Source: Bacteroidetes bacterium HGW-Bacteroidetes-8
Lineage (GTDB): Bacteria > Bacteroidota > Bacteroidia > Bacteroidales > UBA932
Reading direction: 5' to 3'
Length of the DNA: 64,000 bases
NCBI GenBank assembly: GCA_002840895.1
Contig: PHCZ01000009.1
Span: 38,220-102,219 of the forward strand
The position numbers and the translations under genes are program-made. The notes under the pieces are model-generated. The model worked only from the letters and a program-made list of their open reading frames with translations. It did not search any database and had not been told where the DNA came from. Shown one piece after another: positions 25,734 through 35,328 of the stretch (positions are counted from its first letter, which is position 1; the number at the start of each line of letters is the position of its first letter).

Positions 25734-26818
25734 TAATAAAAAATGGATCCAAAATAAAACGCATTTACATATGTCATACTTACTATAATGTGTTTGTTTC
25801 TTTGCTTAAGGAGTTTAATTACCAGAGAATAGATCAGAATAAGGGTTCAATTGCCCTAAGTATGATGAGCACTAAATTCAACGACTTGGCTGCACGATTA
25901 AAGTGTTTAAATATCTTTAATGAAGTTTTAGAATTAAATGAAGTTCACCCTACTAAGTTTAAACAAAAATTTAAGTACAGTATTAATCAATCACGTTGGT
26001 GGAATCCATATCAATGGGTAATTAACAATGTTCTGTACTGGAGATACATTGCTAAACAAACAGGCAAAAACATCAATATTGATTTTAACAAATATGCTAA
26101 GATATTTGTTTATTGCGATTCAGACCCGATCGGACAGTATCTTAACTACAGGCGAATTAATTACATAGCAGTTGAAGATGGCTTGGAGGCAGTCAGAATT
26201 AATGCAGTTGAAAAGAGTGTAATGTTTCTTATCCCAAAAATTATTTTATCAAAATTAGGCATTTCATATATGCAAAATGGTTACTCTCGCTATGCTCGAG
26301 AGATTGAAGTAAATAGTTCTAATGGGATATTCTCTTTTGGGAGAAAAATTGTTGAGGTATCTCGAAAAGAATTGTTTAATAAGCTAACTCAATCAGAAAA
26401 AGAATTAATTTATGATACTTTTATACTAGGAAATATTACAGACAGATTTGAAAATGGCAAAAAAAATGCTTTGCTTTTGGCAGGACAGCTTTGCAATCCT
26501 AAAGACAGTATAAAAATATATCGTGACATTATTAACGAATATTGTTATGGGTTCAACGTCTATATAAAACCACATCCAATTGATGATAATGACTACGCAA
26601 CTGAATTTCCTGACTGTGTCGTTTTAGAACGATTTTTCCCGCTAGAAATATTCAACATAAAATGTAGTTTGAATATTGAACGAATGATTTCAGTTACAAG
26701 TGTTCTTGACGACTATTCTTTTGCAAAAGAAAAATTTCGCTTAGGATTGAAGTTTTTAGCAAAATATGATTATCCTGGCATGCTTACACAACCAACTGAT
26801 TATTTCGCAATTAAATAA
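25730..26818 (+). CDS. Putative GT52-like glycosyltransferase (candidate nonulosonate transferase)
   Basis: 362 residues from the ATG at 25730, overlapping the wzx stop; an upstream frame from 25619 lies within wzx and is rejected. The opening IKRIYICHTYYNVFVSLLKE resembles the CHTxYH/N start of GT52 lipooligosaccharide sialyltransferases, and VYIKPHPIDDNDYATEFPDC followed by LERFFPLEIFN matches the KPHPRD...FP..EI region. In a locus that makes CMP-legionaminate, this is the best candidate for its transferase. Similarity is judged by eye and is moderate. Confidence 0.55.
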   Translation: MIIKNGSKIKRIYICHTYYNVFVSLLKEFNYQRIDQNKGSIALSMMSTKFNDLAARLKCLNIFNEVLELNEVHPTKFKQKFKYSINQSRWWNPYQWVINNVLYWRYIAKQTGKNINIDFNKYAKIFVYCDSDPIGQYLNYRRINYIAVEDGLEAVRINAVEKSVMFLIPKIILSKLGISYMQNGYSRYAREIEVNSSNGIFSFGRKIVEVSRKELFNKLTQSEKELIYDTFILGNITDRFENGKKNALLLAGQLCNPKDSIKIYRDIINEYCYGFNVYIKPHPIDDNDYATEFPDCVVLERFFPLEIFNIKCSLNIERMISVTSVLDDYSFAKEKFRLGLKFLAKYDYPGMLTQPTDYFAIK

Positions 26819-26829
26819 CTCATTTATAC

Positions 26830-27819
26830 ATGGATTACAGAAATAATACTATTAAACCCGTTCTCTTTATGGTATTTAATAGGCCTGAAAAAACCGCTAG
26901 AGTATGGGAACAAATAAGAAAGGCAAAACCCCGTAAACTTTACATATCTGCAGATGGTCCAAGAGTTAACCGACCCAGTGATAAAGAAAAGTGCGATCAA
27001 GTGAGAAAAATTGTAAGTAACATTGAATGGAATTGTGATGTTAAGTACCTGTTACACGATAAAAATCTCGGATGCACACTGGCAGGAAAAACTGCTTTCG
27101 ATTGGGTATTCAGTCAGGAAGATGAAATGATTCAACTCGAAGATGATGTTCTTCCTACTCAAAGTTTTTTTTGGTTTACGCAAGAAATGCTTGATAAGTA
27201 CAAAAACAATCCAAAAATATGCTATGTGTGTGCAGAAAATTTCGGAATCAAATATGGAGACGCAACATATTTTTTCACACAATATGGCGGTAGTGGTGGA
27301 TGGGCTACTTGGAAGCGAGTTTATGAAGAATGGGAATATAAGTTAGATAGTTTAGAATTTGTTGTTAATACAAAATCATTTAAGAATTCATTCCACTCAA
27401 ATTTTCAGTACAATTACTGGAAGAATGGTTTTTACAATTGGAAGTACAAAGGAGGTAATACATATGATCTACAGACAATTTACTTGATTCACAAAAAAAA
27501 CTTAATCAATATCGTACCAAATATTAACCTAACAACTAATATCGGATGGGATAATGAGGCTGCCAATTCAGTTTTAGTTGACAATAACGACAAACTAGCT
27601 TTAAAATTTGGCAATATCCCAAGTTTTGAATTGTCATCAATAATTCATCCAGAAAAAATAGAGGCTAGTCCAGAAATAGATACAAAATGGTTTAAATATC
27701 ATTTTCAAGGCGATTTCCCAGAAATTTATTTTAAACTAAGATGGTGGTTCTCAAGTCCTTTTTTTAATCCATTAAAAAAAATATTTAAACCCGTATATAG
27801 AAGTATTTTTAAGTACTAA
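26830..27819 (+). CDS. Glycosyltransferase, GNT-I/HlpA-like GT-A fold
   Basis: 329 residues. PVLFMVFNRPEKTARVWEQI and KPRKLYISADGPR are the N-terminal signatures of a family often labelled hemolytic protein HlpA-like or nucleotide-diphospho-sugar transferase. MIQLEDDVLPTQSFFWF contains the metal-binding EDD. YGGSGGWATWKRVYEEW and NIGWDNEA follow. It should add one sugar of the repeat unit in the cytoplasm. Donor and acceptor unknown. Confidence 0.75.
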   Translation: MDYRNNTIKPVLFMVFNRPEKTARVWEQIRKAKPRKLYISADGPRVNRPSDKEKCDQVRKIVSNIEWNCDVKYLLHDKNLGCTLAGKTAFDWVFSQEDEMIQLEDDVLPTQSFFWFTQEMLDKYKNNPKICYVCAENFGIKYGDATYFFTQYGGSGGWATWKRVYEEWEYKLDSLEFVVNTKSFKNSFHSNFQYNYWKNGFYNWKYKGGNTYDLQTIYLIHKKNLINIVPNINLTTNIGWDNEAANSVLVDNNDKLALKFGNIPSFELSSIIHPEKIEASPEIDTKWFKYHFQGDFPEIYFKLRWWFSSPFFNPLKKIFKPVYRSIFKY

Positions 27820-27842
27820 AATTATGCACATTGAATTCTGAG

Positions 27843-28931
27843 ATGGTAATAGGTGGAGAACACGTTTTCTTTGATTATATAAGCAAAAAAAAATCTGATC
27901 GACATTTTAAGTTAATTACTGATAAATTGAGCAGTGATTACAATATTAATTATACGTTTGGAGGTTACTATTCATTACTGGCAATAGTTGATTATATTAT
28001 AGCAAAAAACGAAAAAGGATTTAATGTTTTATTACCATCCTATTTATGCCCAAGTATGCTAAAACCATTTGATTTACGGGGAATTGAGTATACATTTTAC
28101 ATAGTTGATGATAATCTTCGTATTAACATTGAGCATTTGCAGTCATGTGTTAAAGAAACTACTAAAGCTGCTTTATTTATAGACTACTTTGGAGCTTCTC
28201 AAAAAATTAAATTAGAACAGACTTTAGACCTTTTTCGTTCCAAATCAATATATATCATTCAGGACATAGTTCAATGCCTAGAACTGAACAAATCAACATT
28301 TTTCGGTGATTTTATATTTAACAGTTTTAGAAAATTCCTTCCTATTGAAGGAAGCTTATTATTATCAACAGTCCCAATGGACATTAACTTTACTCGGAGA
28401 ATTTTCTTCCCGGTTTATTTTAAACGATTAGGACAAATTCTGAGACATCTTAAACTTGTACTTGGTTTTGTGCCAAGTCAACTATTCCTATGTGCTTTTA
28501 GGGCATTTGATTTTCGATACTATAAATCTTTAATTTTCAGAATGCCATATTTGAATATGATTTATATAAAAAAAATTGACTTTAAAGCGATGATTGAATC
28601 TCAACTATCTAATTATCATATTCTTAATTTTTTATATAAGGATCGTATTCCGGAATTACTTGTAGAGCAAAATAAAACTTTAGTTCCGCTTGGCTTAGTT
28701 ATTAAAGTTAAGAATAGAGATGTATTCAGGGCTTACCTTTATAGAAATAATATCTTTGCACCTATTCATTGGCGTTTATCAGATAAAATAGATAGAATTT
28801 TTTTTTATCAAAGTTGGGAGTTATCGGAGAAAATTATTACAATCCCAATAATTAACCTGTCTCAAGAAAAAGTTAATTATCTAATAAATAAACTAAATTT
28901 TTATTTTAAAAATTATGAGAATCTTTCTTAG
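27843..28931 (+). CDS. DegT-like PLP-dependent enzyme, divergent
   Basis: 362 residues from the ATG at 27843; a TTG at 27831 in frame would add four residues. NYTFGGYYSLLAIVDYI, VLLPSYLCPSMLKPF, ALFIDYFGASQ and IIQDIVQCLE follow the order of fold-type I sugar aminotransferases. The likely Schiff-base lysine is Lys164 in NSFRKFLPIEGSLL. It is much diverged from LegC and PglE in this window. It overlaps the GNAT gene by 17 bases, which in turn overlaps a FemAB-like gene, so the three probably act together. Substrate unknown. Confidence 0.65.
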   Translation: MVIGGEHVFFDYISKKKSDRHFKLITDKLSSDYNINYTFGGYYSLLAIVDYIIAKNEKGFNVLLPSYLCPSMLKPFDLRGIEYTFYIVDDNLRINIEHLQSCVKETTKAALFIDYFGASQKIKLEQTLDLFRSKSIYIIQDIVQCLELNKSTFFGDFIFNSFRKFLPIEGSLLLSTVPMDINFTRRIFFPVYFKRLGQILRHLKLVLGFVPSQLFLCAFRAFDFRYYKSLIFRMPYLNMIYIKKIDFKAMIESQLSNYHILNFLYKDRIPELLVEQNKTLVPLGLVIKVKNRDVFRAYLYRNNIFAPIHWRLSDKIDRIFFYQSWELSEKIITIPIINLSQEKVNYLINKLNFYFKNYENLS

Positions 28932-29439
28932 GGCCTTAGAAGAAACAGATGCAGATAGTCTGGTTTTGTGGAGAAACAATCCCGAAATTACAAATAGTCT
29001 TGGCGGCACAAATTATTATATTTCAAAAAGTCGAGAAATTGAATGGATTAAGAGAGTAACAACAAATGATAAACATGATGTTAGGCTTGCTATATGTTTG
29101 GTTGAAAACAATAAACACATTGGTAATGTTAGCCTCACTTCAATAAACTGGGTTAATCGAACAGCAGAGTTCTCAATAATGATTGGAGACAAGAATGAAT
29201 GGGGTAAAGAATATGGAAAAGAAGCTTCAATCCTGATTTTAAATTACGCATTTTATGAATTGAATCTTCACAGAATCTTTCTGACTGTAAGGATAGATAA
29301 TGAAAAGGCAAAGAAATTATATGAAGAAATCGGGTTCAATCTAGAGGGTGTTTTAAAAGAGGCTATTTATAAAAATGGTTTATACATAGATATGTTAATG
29401 ATGGCCATTTTGAAAACAGATTATAATGTCAAGTTATAA
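28915..29439 (+). CDS. GNAT-family N-acetyltransferase (RimJ/RimL-like)
   Basis: 174 residues. FLRALEETDADSLVLWRNNP at the start, then HIGNVSLTSINWVNRTAEFS, and an acetyl-CoA-binding region WGKEYGKEASILILNYAFYE. LNLHRIFLTVRIDNEKAKKL and YEEIGFNLEGVLKEAIYKNG are the usual RimJ/RimL C-terminal motifs. In polysaccharide loci such enzymes acylate amino sugars. Its overlaps with both neighbours suggest it acylates the product of the PLP enzyme. Confidence 0.85.
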   Translation: MRIFLRALEETDADSLVLWRNNPEITNSLGGTNYYISKSREIEWIKRVTTNDKHDVRLAICLVENNKHIGNVSLTSINWVNRTAEFSIMIGDKNEWGKEYGKEASILILNYAFYELNLHRIFLTVRIDNEKAKKLYEEIGFNLEGVLKEAIYKNGLYIDMLMMAILKTDYNVKL

Positions 29440-30487
29440 AATTTTAGGGATATCTGATACTTCTGAATGGAATACATATCTTAACTCAATGCCCATAGAG
29501 TTTTTGGATGTATATTTCAAACCTGAATATTATAACCTTTATGAGCATAGGGGAGACGGAAGGGCGCAATGTTTTGTTTATGAAAATTCTGGTTCAATTG
29601 TGCTCTATCCGTTTCTATTGAACTCTGTAAATAAACTTGGTTATGAATTAGAGGAAGAATACTACGATATTCAAGGAGCCTACGGGTATAATGGAATAAT
29701 TACAAATAATGGCTCAAATAATTTTTTAACGAAATTCTTTACTCAATTTGATATCTTTTGTAAGGAAAACAATATTATAGCTGAATTTCTTCGTATTAAT
29801 CCATTGTTGAGCAATCCTCTAGTTCAAAGACCAAATTTTTTATTGATTCACGACAGGGAAAATATTTATTTGAATCTATTATCTGATAGTATCTTTGAAA
29901 CAGATTTTGCATACTCAACTCGAAAAAATATCAGAAAAGCTATAAACAATGGCCTTATATTTGAATGTGTTAATGGATCTGCCATTAGCGACACTCAATT
30001 GCACTCGTTTCACGAAATTTATAGAGACACTATGAAACGAAATAACGCAGATGCTTATTATTATTTCGATACTGACTTTTTTCGAAAAATTAGTCAACAA
30101 TTAAAAGATAAAGCATTATTTGTTTTTGTTTCTTATGCTGGTGTAAATATAAGTTGTGAACTGGTATTATTAGGAAGTTCAATCGCTTATTCATTCCTTG
30201 GAGGCACTCTTAACAATTATTACCAGCTAAGACCAAACGATTTTCTTAAATACAATACCATTAATGCTCTTAAGAAACTAGGTTATAAGTATTTTTTACT
30301 GGGAGGTGGTCCAGAAGGTGTTTTGAGGTATAAAAAAACATTCTCTATCAATGGTAGTATCCCTTTTTATATTGGTAAAAAGGTTCACTTCCCTGATCTA
30401 TATGATAATATAATAAATCAATGGCAATCTAAATATCCAGATAAAATTGATAATTACAGAAGTATTTTATTAAAATATAGATACTAA
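29426..30487 (+). CDS. FemAB/Acetyltransf_6-like GNAT protein
   Basis: 353 residues. The C-terminal half has STRKNIRKAINNGLIFECVN, SFHEIYRDTMKRNNADAYYY, YSFLGGTLNNYYQLRPNDFL and YKYFLLGGGPEGVLRYKKTF, matching the double-GNAT (FemAB, lipid II interpeptide-bridge type) family. FemABX enzymes move amino acids from tRNA to a lipid-linked glycan; distant members occur in exopolysaccharide loci. An aminoacyl or acyl transfer to the repeat unit is possible but unproven. It overlaps the GNAT gene by 14 bases. Confidence 0.75.
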   Translation: MSSYKILGISDTSEWNTYLNSMPIEFLDVYFKPEYYNLYEHRGDGRAQCFVYENSGSIVLYPFLLNSVNKLGYELEEEYYDIQGAYGYNGIITNNGSNNFLTKFFTQFDIFCKENNIIAEFLRINPLLSNPLVQRPNFLLIHDRENIYLNLLSDSIFETDFAYSTRKNIRKAINNGLIFECVNGSAISDTQLHSFHEIYRDTMKRNNADAYYYFDTDFFRKISQQLKDKALFVFVSYAGVNISCELVLLGSSIAYSFLGGTLNNYYQLRPNDFLKYNTINALKKLGYKYFLLGGGPEGVLRYKKTFSINGSIPFYIGKKVHFPDLYDNIINQWQSKYPDKIDNYRSILLKYRY

Positions 30488-30563
30488 TTGAATATCTTTT
30501 CATTTTCAAATTTCAAATAATTGGTGTTGACTTTTCATTTTAATATGAATCAATAATTAACGG

Positions 30564-31841
30564 ATGGATGATAATTCAAAAAAAATAAAAGTTGTATGGC
30601 TTTGCCATTTTGCAAATCAGCAGATGAAAGATTTATTTAATGTTCACAATATTAACGAGTTTGCACCTTGGATTTCTCTTTCAATTGAGTTATTTAAAAA
30701 AGAATCAAATATTGAACTACATTTGGTTTCACCAAATATTTTTAATAATAAAGATGTTGAATTCATTAAAGATGGTGTTCACTATTACTTTTTTAAATAC
30801 CTGCCTATACCTTTATTTAATAGGTATACAAGAAAACTTCATTCATTATCACATTTCGATGTAATTACAGACTTTTTTTGGATAAAGAATAAAGTCAAAA
30901 AAATAGTTACTTTGATAAATCCTGCAATTGTGCATTTGCATGGAGCAGAAAATGCTTTTTTCTATTCATCTGGTATATTACCAATTATCGATAAATATCC
31001 CCATTTAACAACTATTCAAGGATTTGTAAGAAACACCTTAATAAAGGACTCAAATTCGAATCAGAGAATAAGAATTGAAGAAAAAATTATAAAAAAAACA
31101 ACCCATTTTGGAGTTCGTAGAACTAATGAAATGGAGTCTATTGTATCTAAAATAAACACGAATGCAATTTTTCATTATCATAATTATCCAATAAGTATTC
31201 CAAAAACGATAAAAGATAATATAGGGTTAGCTGAACCCATAGATTGTATCTTTTTTGCACGTGTATGTAAAGACAAGGGGATAGAGGATCTACTAGAAGC
31301 AATCTCAATCGTTAAATTAAAATTGACTAATGTTAGTCTTACAGTCGTTGGCGATGTAGATTTCCTCTATGCAAAAAAATTGGAAGACACCTGCGAATCT
31401 CTATCTATTACTAACAATGTCCGTTTTGTCGGTTTTCTGCCAACACAAGATGATATTCATGCTTACGCTTATAACGCAAAGATTTGTTTGTTACCTACCT
31501 ATCATGATATACTGCCAGGTACAATCCTTGAGAGTATGTTCTTGAAATTGCCTGTAATTGCATATGCAGTAGGTGGATTGCCAGAACTAAACTTGGAATA
31601 CAATACTATAAATTTAGTTGAAAAATTTAGAATTGATCTTTTAGCTAAAGAAATTATATTTTTGCTCGATAATGTTGACGCTAGAAAAAAACTTGCTGAA
31701 GACGCATTTAATTTTGTTAATAAGAAGTTTGATAATCGACTCGTTACTAATGACATCATAAAATCATATCAAAAAATATTGAATCTACCTAAAAGCACGC
31801 AATTTGAGATAAACCCGGAAAATAATTTTCTAGATGATTAA
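30564..31841 (+). CDS. Glycosyltransferase family 4
   Basis: 425 residues, GT-B fold. An N-terminal region reads KVVWLCHFANQQMKDLFNVH, and the C-terminal GT1/GT4 domain has CIFFARVCKDKGIEDLLEAI, TVVGDVDFLYAKKLEDTC and PGTILESMFLKLPVIAYAVG with the usual Glu pair region. Preceded by a 76-base AT-rich gap without recognised signals. Overlaps the polymerase gene by eight bases. Sugar specificity cannot be read. Confidence 0.88.
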   Translation: MDDNSKKIKVVWLCHFANQQMKDLFNVHNINEFAPWISLSIELFKKESNIELHLVSPNIFNNKDVEFIKDGVHYYFFKYLPIPLFNRYTRKLHSLSHFDVITDFFWIKNKVKKIVTLINPAIVHLHGAENAFFYSSGILPIIDKYPHLTTIQGFVRNTLIKDSNSNQRIRIEEKIIKKTTHFGVRRTNEMESIVSKINTNAIFHYHNYPISIPKTIKDNIGLAEPIDCIFFARVCKDKGIEDLLEAISIVKLKLTNVSLTVVGDVDFLYAKKLEDTCESLSITNNVRFVGFLPTQDDIHAYAYNAKICLLPTYHDILPGTILESMFLKLPVIAYAVGGLPELNLEYNTINLVEKFRIDLLAKEIIFLLDNVDARKKLAEDAFNFVNKKFDNRLVTNDIIKSYQKILNLPKSTQFEINPENNFLDD

Positions 31842-33087
31842 TAAAACGACATTATTCAGACTTTTAGGAATATATACAATGGCAGTACTGTTTCTTCCAA
31901 TTGTAATTAATAATATACCTCCACCAATCAATAAGATAACTGGAACTACTATGCTTTTAGGTGTTTACTGGTTATTATTGGTTTTCGCATTTCACCCCAA
32001 AATTTTATTCTCAAAATTTCTTAAAATAATTTATATTTCAGTTTTAGTATTTTATATAGGAAGTTTAACAATTTGGGATAAAATTATCTATTCCTCTGCA
32101 ATAAGTTTTAAGTGGATTTTATTAGATTATTTTGGTGCTTTTTTGTCAATAGTAATGTATCTATATTTCATTAAATCACGCGATTATAAAGGCATAGCAA
32201 TAGTAAGCCTTTCTGGTTTAATTTTTATTTTAATAACCTCCATTACTTCCATTATTTCTTTAAACTTTTATCCTGATGCCGTTCGTCAACTAAGTTCGGG
32301 AAGCGCAGGTCAAAATGATGTTCTTTATGGAAAGATGGGAATAGCTGGGTATACATATTGGACTAGCATTGTTTATTTATTTCCAATATTAGTCTATTTT
32401 ATAAAAGACAAATATTTTAAAACATCTCAAAAATGGATTGTTTTACTTTTTATGATAATAATATTTTTCTCTTTAATAAAGTCTCAAATTACAACAGCCT
32501 TAGTATTAGCAATGTTTTTTACAATTTTTTCTTTCCTTAATAGGAAAAATCTACGGACATCAAGCTTAATACTAATAACTTTTACAATCCTAGCTATGTT
32601 CATGCTTAATAATTACATCGCTAATTTTTTCTACTATATTTCAGATATTACAAATTCTGAACTTCTGAAATTAAGATTGTTTGATGTAGGTAGAGTTTTT
32701 GAAATCCAAGATTATAGTACGGTCTCCGGTGAAACATACTTTTCACAAAGTAGACTATCTAGAATTTCTATATCTTTTGAAAATTTTTTGATGAACCCAC
32801 TATTTGGTGGCGGCAATAGTGGTGGGCATTCTACTTGGATAGATAAGTTAGGAGTATTTGGGATTATTGGATTAATCCCTTGGTTGGTAATTTTCAAACA
32901 GCAAGTTAAACTAAATTTAACAATTTTGGATGAGTATTTTAAGCCTTTTTATTTATTATCTATAATAAGCTGTGTGTTGCTTGGCATTCTTACAACAACT
33001 GCTAACTCTACTCATTCAGGAGTAATAATTTTTTTTGTAGTACCAGGGCTATTTTTTTCAAGATATTTATTACAGAAGAAATCCTAA
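31834..33087 (+). CDS. wzy: O-antigen/capsule polymerase, Wzy-like
   Basis: 417 residues, mostly hydrophobic with about ten membrane segments. A larger hydrophilic loop in the second half contains SRLSRISISFENFLMNPLFG, GGGNSGGHSTWIDKLGVFGI and IGLIPWL, a pattern typical of Wzy/WaaL proteins (GGG...H...D..G..G). It is the only such protein in the locus and sits among the glycosyltransferases, as expected for the polymerase. A ligase function is a less likely alternative. Confidence 0.82.
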   Translation: MINKTTLFRLLGIYTMAVLFLPIVINNIPPPINKITGTTMLLGVYWLLLVFAFHPKILFSKFLKIIYISVLVFYIGSLTIWDKIIYSSAISFKWILLDYFGAFLSIVMYLYFIKSRDYKGIAIVSLSGLIFILITSITSIISLNFYPDAVRQLSSGSAGQNDVLYGKMGIAGYTYWTSIVYLFPILVYFIKDKYFKTSQKWIVLLFMIIIFFSLIKSQITTALVLAMFFTIFSFLNRKNLRTSSLILITFTILAMFMLNNYIANFFYYISDITNSELLKLRLFDVGRVFEIQDYSTVSGETYFSQSRLSRISISFENFLMNPLFGGGNSGGHSTWIDKLGVFGIIGLIPWLVIFKQQVKLNLTILDEYFKPFYLLSIISCVLLGILTTTANSTHSGVIIFFVVPGLFFSRYLLQKKS

Positions 33088-33118
33088 AAAAATTTAATAA
33101 AGACTTTATGTCGGGAAT

Positions 33119-34099
33119 ATGATAAAAGCATCTGACTCAAAAATTATGTACGTTATGCGGGCTATTGCAATCGTTAGTGTACTATGTGCACATAGCTCTT
33201 TTATTATTTCTGATAAAATTTGGGATGAGATCAACAGTAAGTTATTACTCTTATTTGGGTTAGTTGGTGTGCCAATATATTTTATAAATTCAGGATATTT
33301 TTATTCTAACAATAAACCTTCAAATTACACAAATCTTATTAAGAAAAAGTTAGTTAAAATTTTTATTCCTTGGCTTCTATTATCAAGCATTGTTTACTTA
33401 TATATTATTCTTCGTAAAGGAGGAGGTGGATTAGTTAATTATATTGAGTTTATTATTGGAATTGGTAACTATACTTATTTTTTATCAGTATTAGTAATTT
33501 TTTATTTAATGTTTTTGAAAGTAAAGTTCTCAAATTTTATAATAGTTATTGGTTTAAGTGTCTCTGTTATATCTTCGTTTCTAACAACAATGGGTTATTT
33601 TGATTATATAGATCCTTACATTAATCCACTAAACTGGTTAGTTTATTTCTTATTAGGCGTTATTTTAAAAAAATACAATTTGCTCTTAAAATTAATATCT
33701 ATACTTGAACCACTCAAATACTATCTTTTAACCTTATTGAGTATATTTATAGTGCTGATCATCCGAAATGACTATTATCCATATTATTGGAATCCTTTTG
33801 CATATATATTTATACCTTTTTTCATTATTGTTTCTTTATCATTTCTAAAATGTCAATGTCGGCATTCTTGGCAGTTAATTGAATTAGGGAAACTCACGTT
33901 ACCTATTTATTTGATACATAGTTTATTTATAGGTGGAATTGTTTACTTCACAAATAAGCTTGAACTCGGTTTTTTAATTCCATTTCGCCCATTTATTGTA
34001 CTATCTATTACCTTAAGTTCAATTATTTTATACTCTAAAATAATTCACAAATTAAATATTGACAGAATTGGAAAGATATTAATAGGACTTCCTACTTGA
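33119..34099 (+). CDS. Acyltransferase family 3 membrane O-acetyltransferase
   Basis: 326 residues with about ten membrane helices. MYVMRAIAIVSVLCAHSSFI contains the R-x10-H pattern of the Acyl_transf_3 family (OafA, WecH type), and GVPIYFINSGYFY is the matching second motif. It would O-acetylate a sugar of the repeat at the membrane. The start at 33119 follows 31 non-coding bases. Confidence 0.85.
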   Translation: MIKASDSKIMYVMRAIAIVSVLCAHSSFIISDKIWDEINSKLLLLFGLVGVPIYFINSGYFYSNNKPSNYTNLIKKKLVKIFIPWLLLSSIVYLYIILRKGGGGLVNYIEFIIGIGNYTYFLSVLVIFYLMFLKVKFSNFIIVIGLSVSVISSFLTTMGYFDYIDPYINPLNWLVYFLLGVILKKYNLLLKLISILEPLKYYLLTLLSIFIVLIIRNDYYPYYWNPFAYIFIPFFIIVSLSFLKCQCRHSWQLIELGKLTLPIYLIHSLFIGGIVYFTNKLELGFLIPFRPFIVLSITLSSIILYSKIIHKLNIDRIGKILIGLPT

Positions 34100-34103
34100 T
34101 TTT

Positions 34104-35309
34104 ATGAAGGTTATTTTTATTGGATCTGTATTACCCGAAGAAGAGTGTGGTAGGTACAAAGGTTATTCGACAGCTGGTAACAAAATGCAACTAGGTCTTT
34201 TATCTGGACTTAAACGCTTTTTAAATATAAATGATTTAATAGTACTTTCCTATTATCCTATTGCATCATATCCTATTGAAAAAATAATTTTCATCAAAAA
34301 ACATATTTTTGATTGTGAGATAGGTAGAATTATAAGTATTCCTTTTATCAATATCCAATTTCTTAAAATACTAACACAACAAATTTCTTTTTTCATAACT
34401 CTTCTTAGCCAAGTGCTTAGGTTGGATAAAAGAAAAACCGTAATTCTTACTTACAATGCCTTTATCGAAATTTCATGGCCAGCTAAAATAATTTCAAAAA
34501 TATTCAATATCCCCATTTTTTGCTTGCTTGCAGATTTACCTTTGCCATCTATAAAATACCGTGGTTTTAAAAAAATTTTTTCTGTATTTTTTTTCTATGC
34601 TACTCGTTTAGCTATTAAAAACTACGCTGGACTGATAGTTTTAAACAAAAATGCCCAACAATTTTATGCTTCTAATTTACCATATCTAAATATCCATGGT
34701 GGAATAAACCCGGGTGATTATGAATCTATTAGTTCTAATAATGAAATAATCGATCTACCAACCAAAGAAAGGAAAATTTTATATGTAGGGTCTCTGATAG
34801 AATATAACGGAATTGAAACCTTACTAAATGCATTTCATAAAATTGAATCCAAAAATCTAACCCTTCATATTTTTGGTGATGGGCCAATGAAAACTCTTGT
34901 TGAGCATTATTCAAAAATTGATGATCGAATTATTTATAATGGCTTAATGCATAACAAATCAATTTTATTAATGCAGAGAAAAGTTGATTTTCTGATTAAC
35001 GCTAGGCCTATTAATTCATTTATCAGCAAAGTAACTTTTCCATCAAAAATTCTAGAGTACCTGATGAGCGGCACACCTGTATTAAGTACAAGACTTGATT
35101 GCCTATTGAATGAATATGGGCAATGGCTAAATTTTATTGGTGACGATCCAATCACAATGAGCTCTGATATTTTTTCAATTGTTAATTCAGACTATAAAGC
35201 TTTAAAAACTAAGGCAATCAAAGCGAGAGAAGCAATACAAGAATCTAAAAACTGGAACTATCAAGCAAAGCGAGTATTAAATTTTATTTCCAGCTCAGCC
35301 AGAAACTAG
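34104..35309 (+). CDS. Glycosyltransferase family 4
   Basis: 401 residues, GT-B. KVIFIGSVLPEEECGRYKGY opens the acceptor domain; ILYVGSLIEYNGIETLLNAF, LTLHIFGDGPMKTLVEHYSK and FPSKILEYLMSGTPVLSTRL define the donor-binding domain with the EX7E-type end. Four bases separate it from the acyltransferase. One of four GT-B enzymes in the AT-rich block. Confidence 0.88.
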   Translation: MKVIFIGSVLPEEECGRYKGYSTAGNKMQLGLLSGLKRFLNINDLIVLSYYPIASYPIEKIIFIKKHIFDCEIGRIISIPFINIQFLKILTQQISFFITLLSQVLRLDKRKTVILTYNAFIEISWPAKIISKIFNIPIFCLLADLPLPSIKYRGFKKIFSVFFFYATRLAIKNYAGLIVLNKNAQQFYASNLPYLNIHGGINPGDYESISSNNEIIDLPTKERKILYVGSLIEYNGIETLLNAFHKIESKNLTLHIFGDGPMKTLVEHYSKIDDRIIYNGLMHNKSILLMQRKVDFLINARPINSFISKVTFPSKILEYLMSGTPVLSTRLDCLLNEYGQWLNFIGDDPITMSSDIFSIVNSDYKALKTKAIKAREAIQESKNWNYQAKRVLNFISSSARN

Positions 35310-35328
35310 ATTTTCTTTTATAATATAT

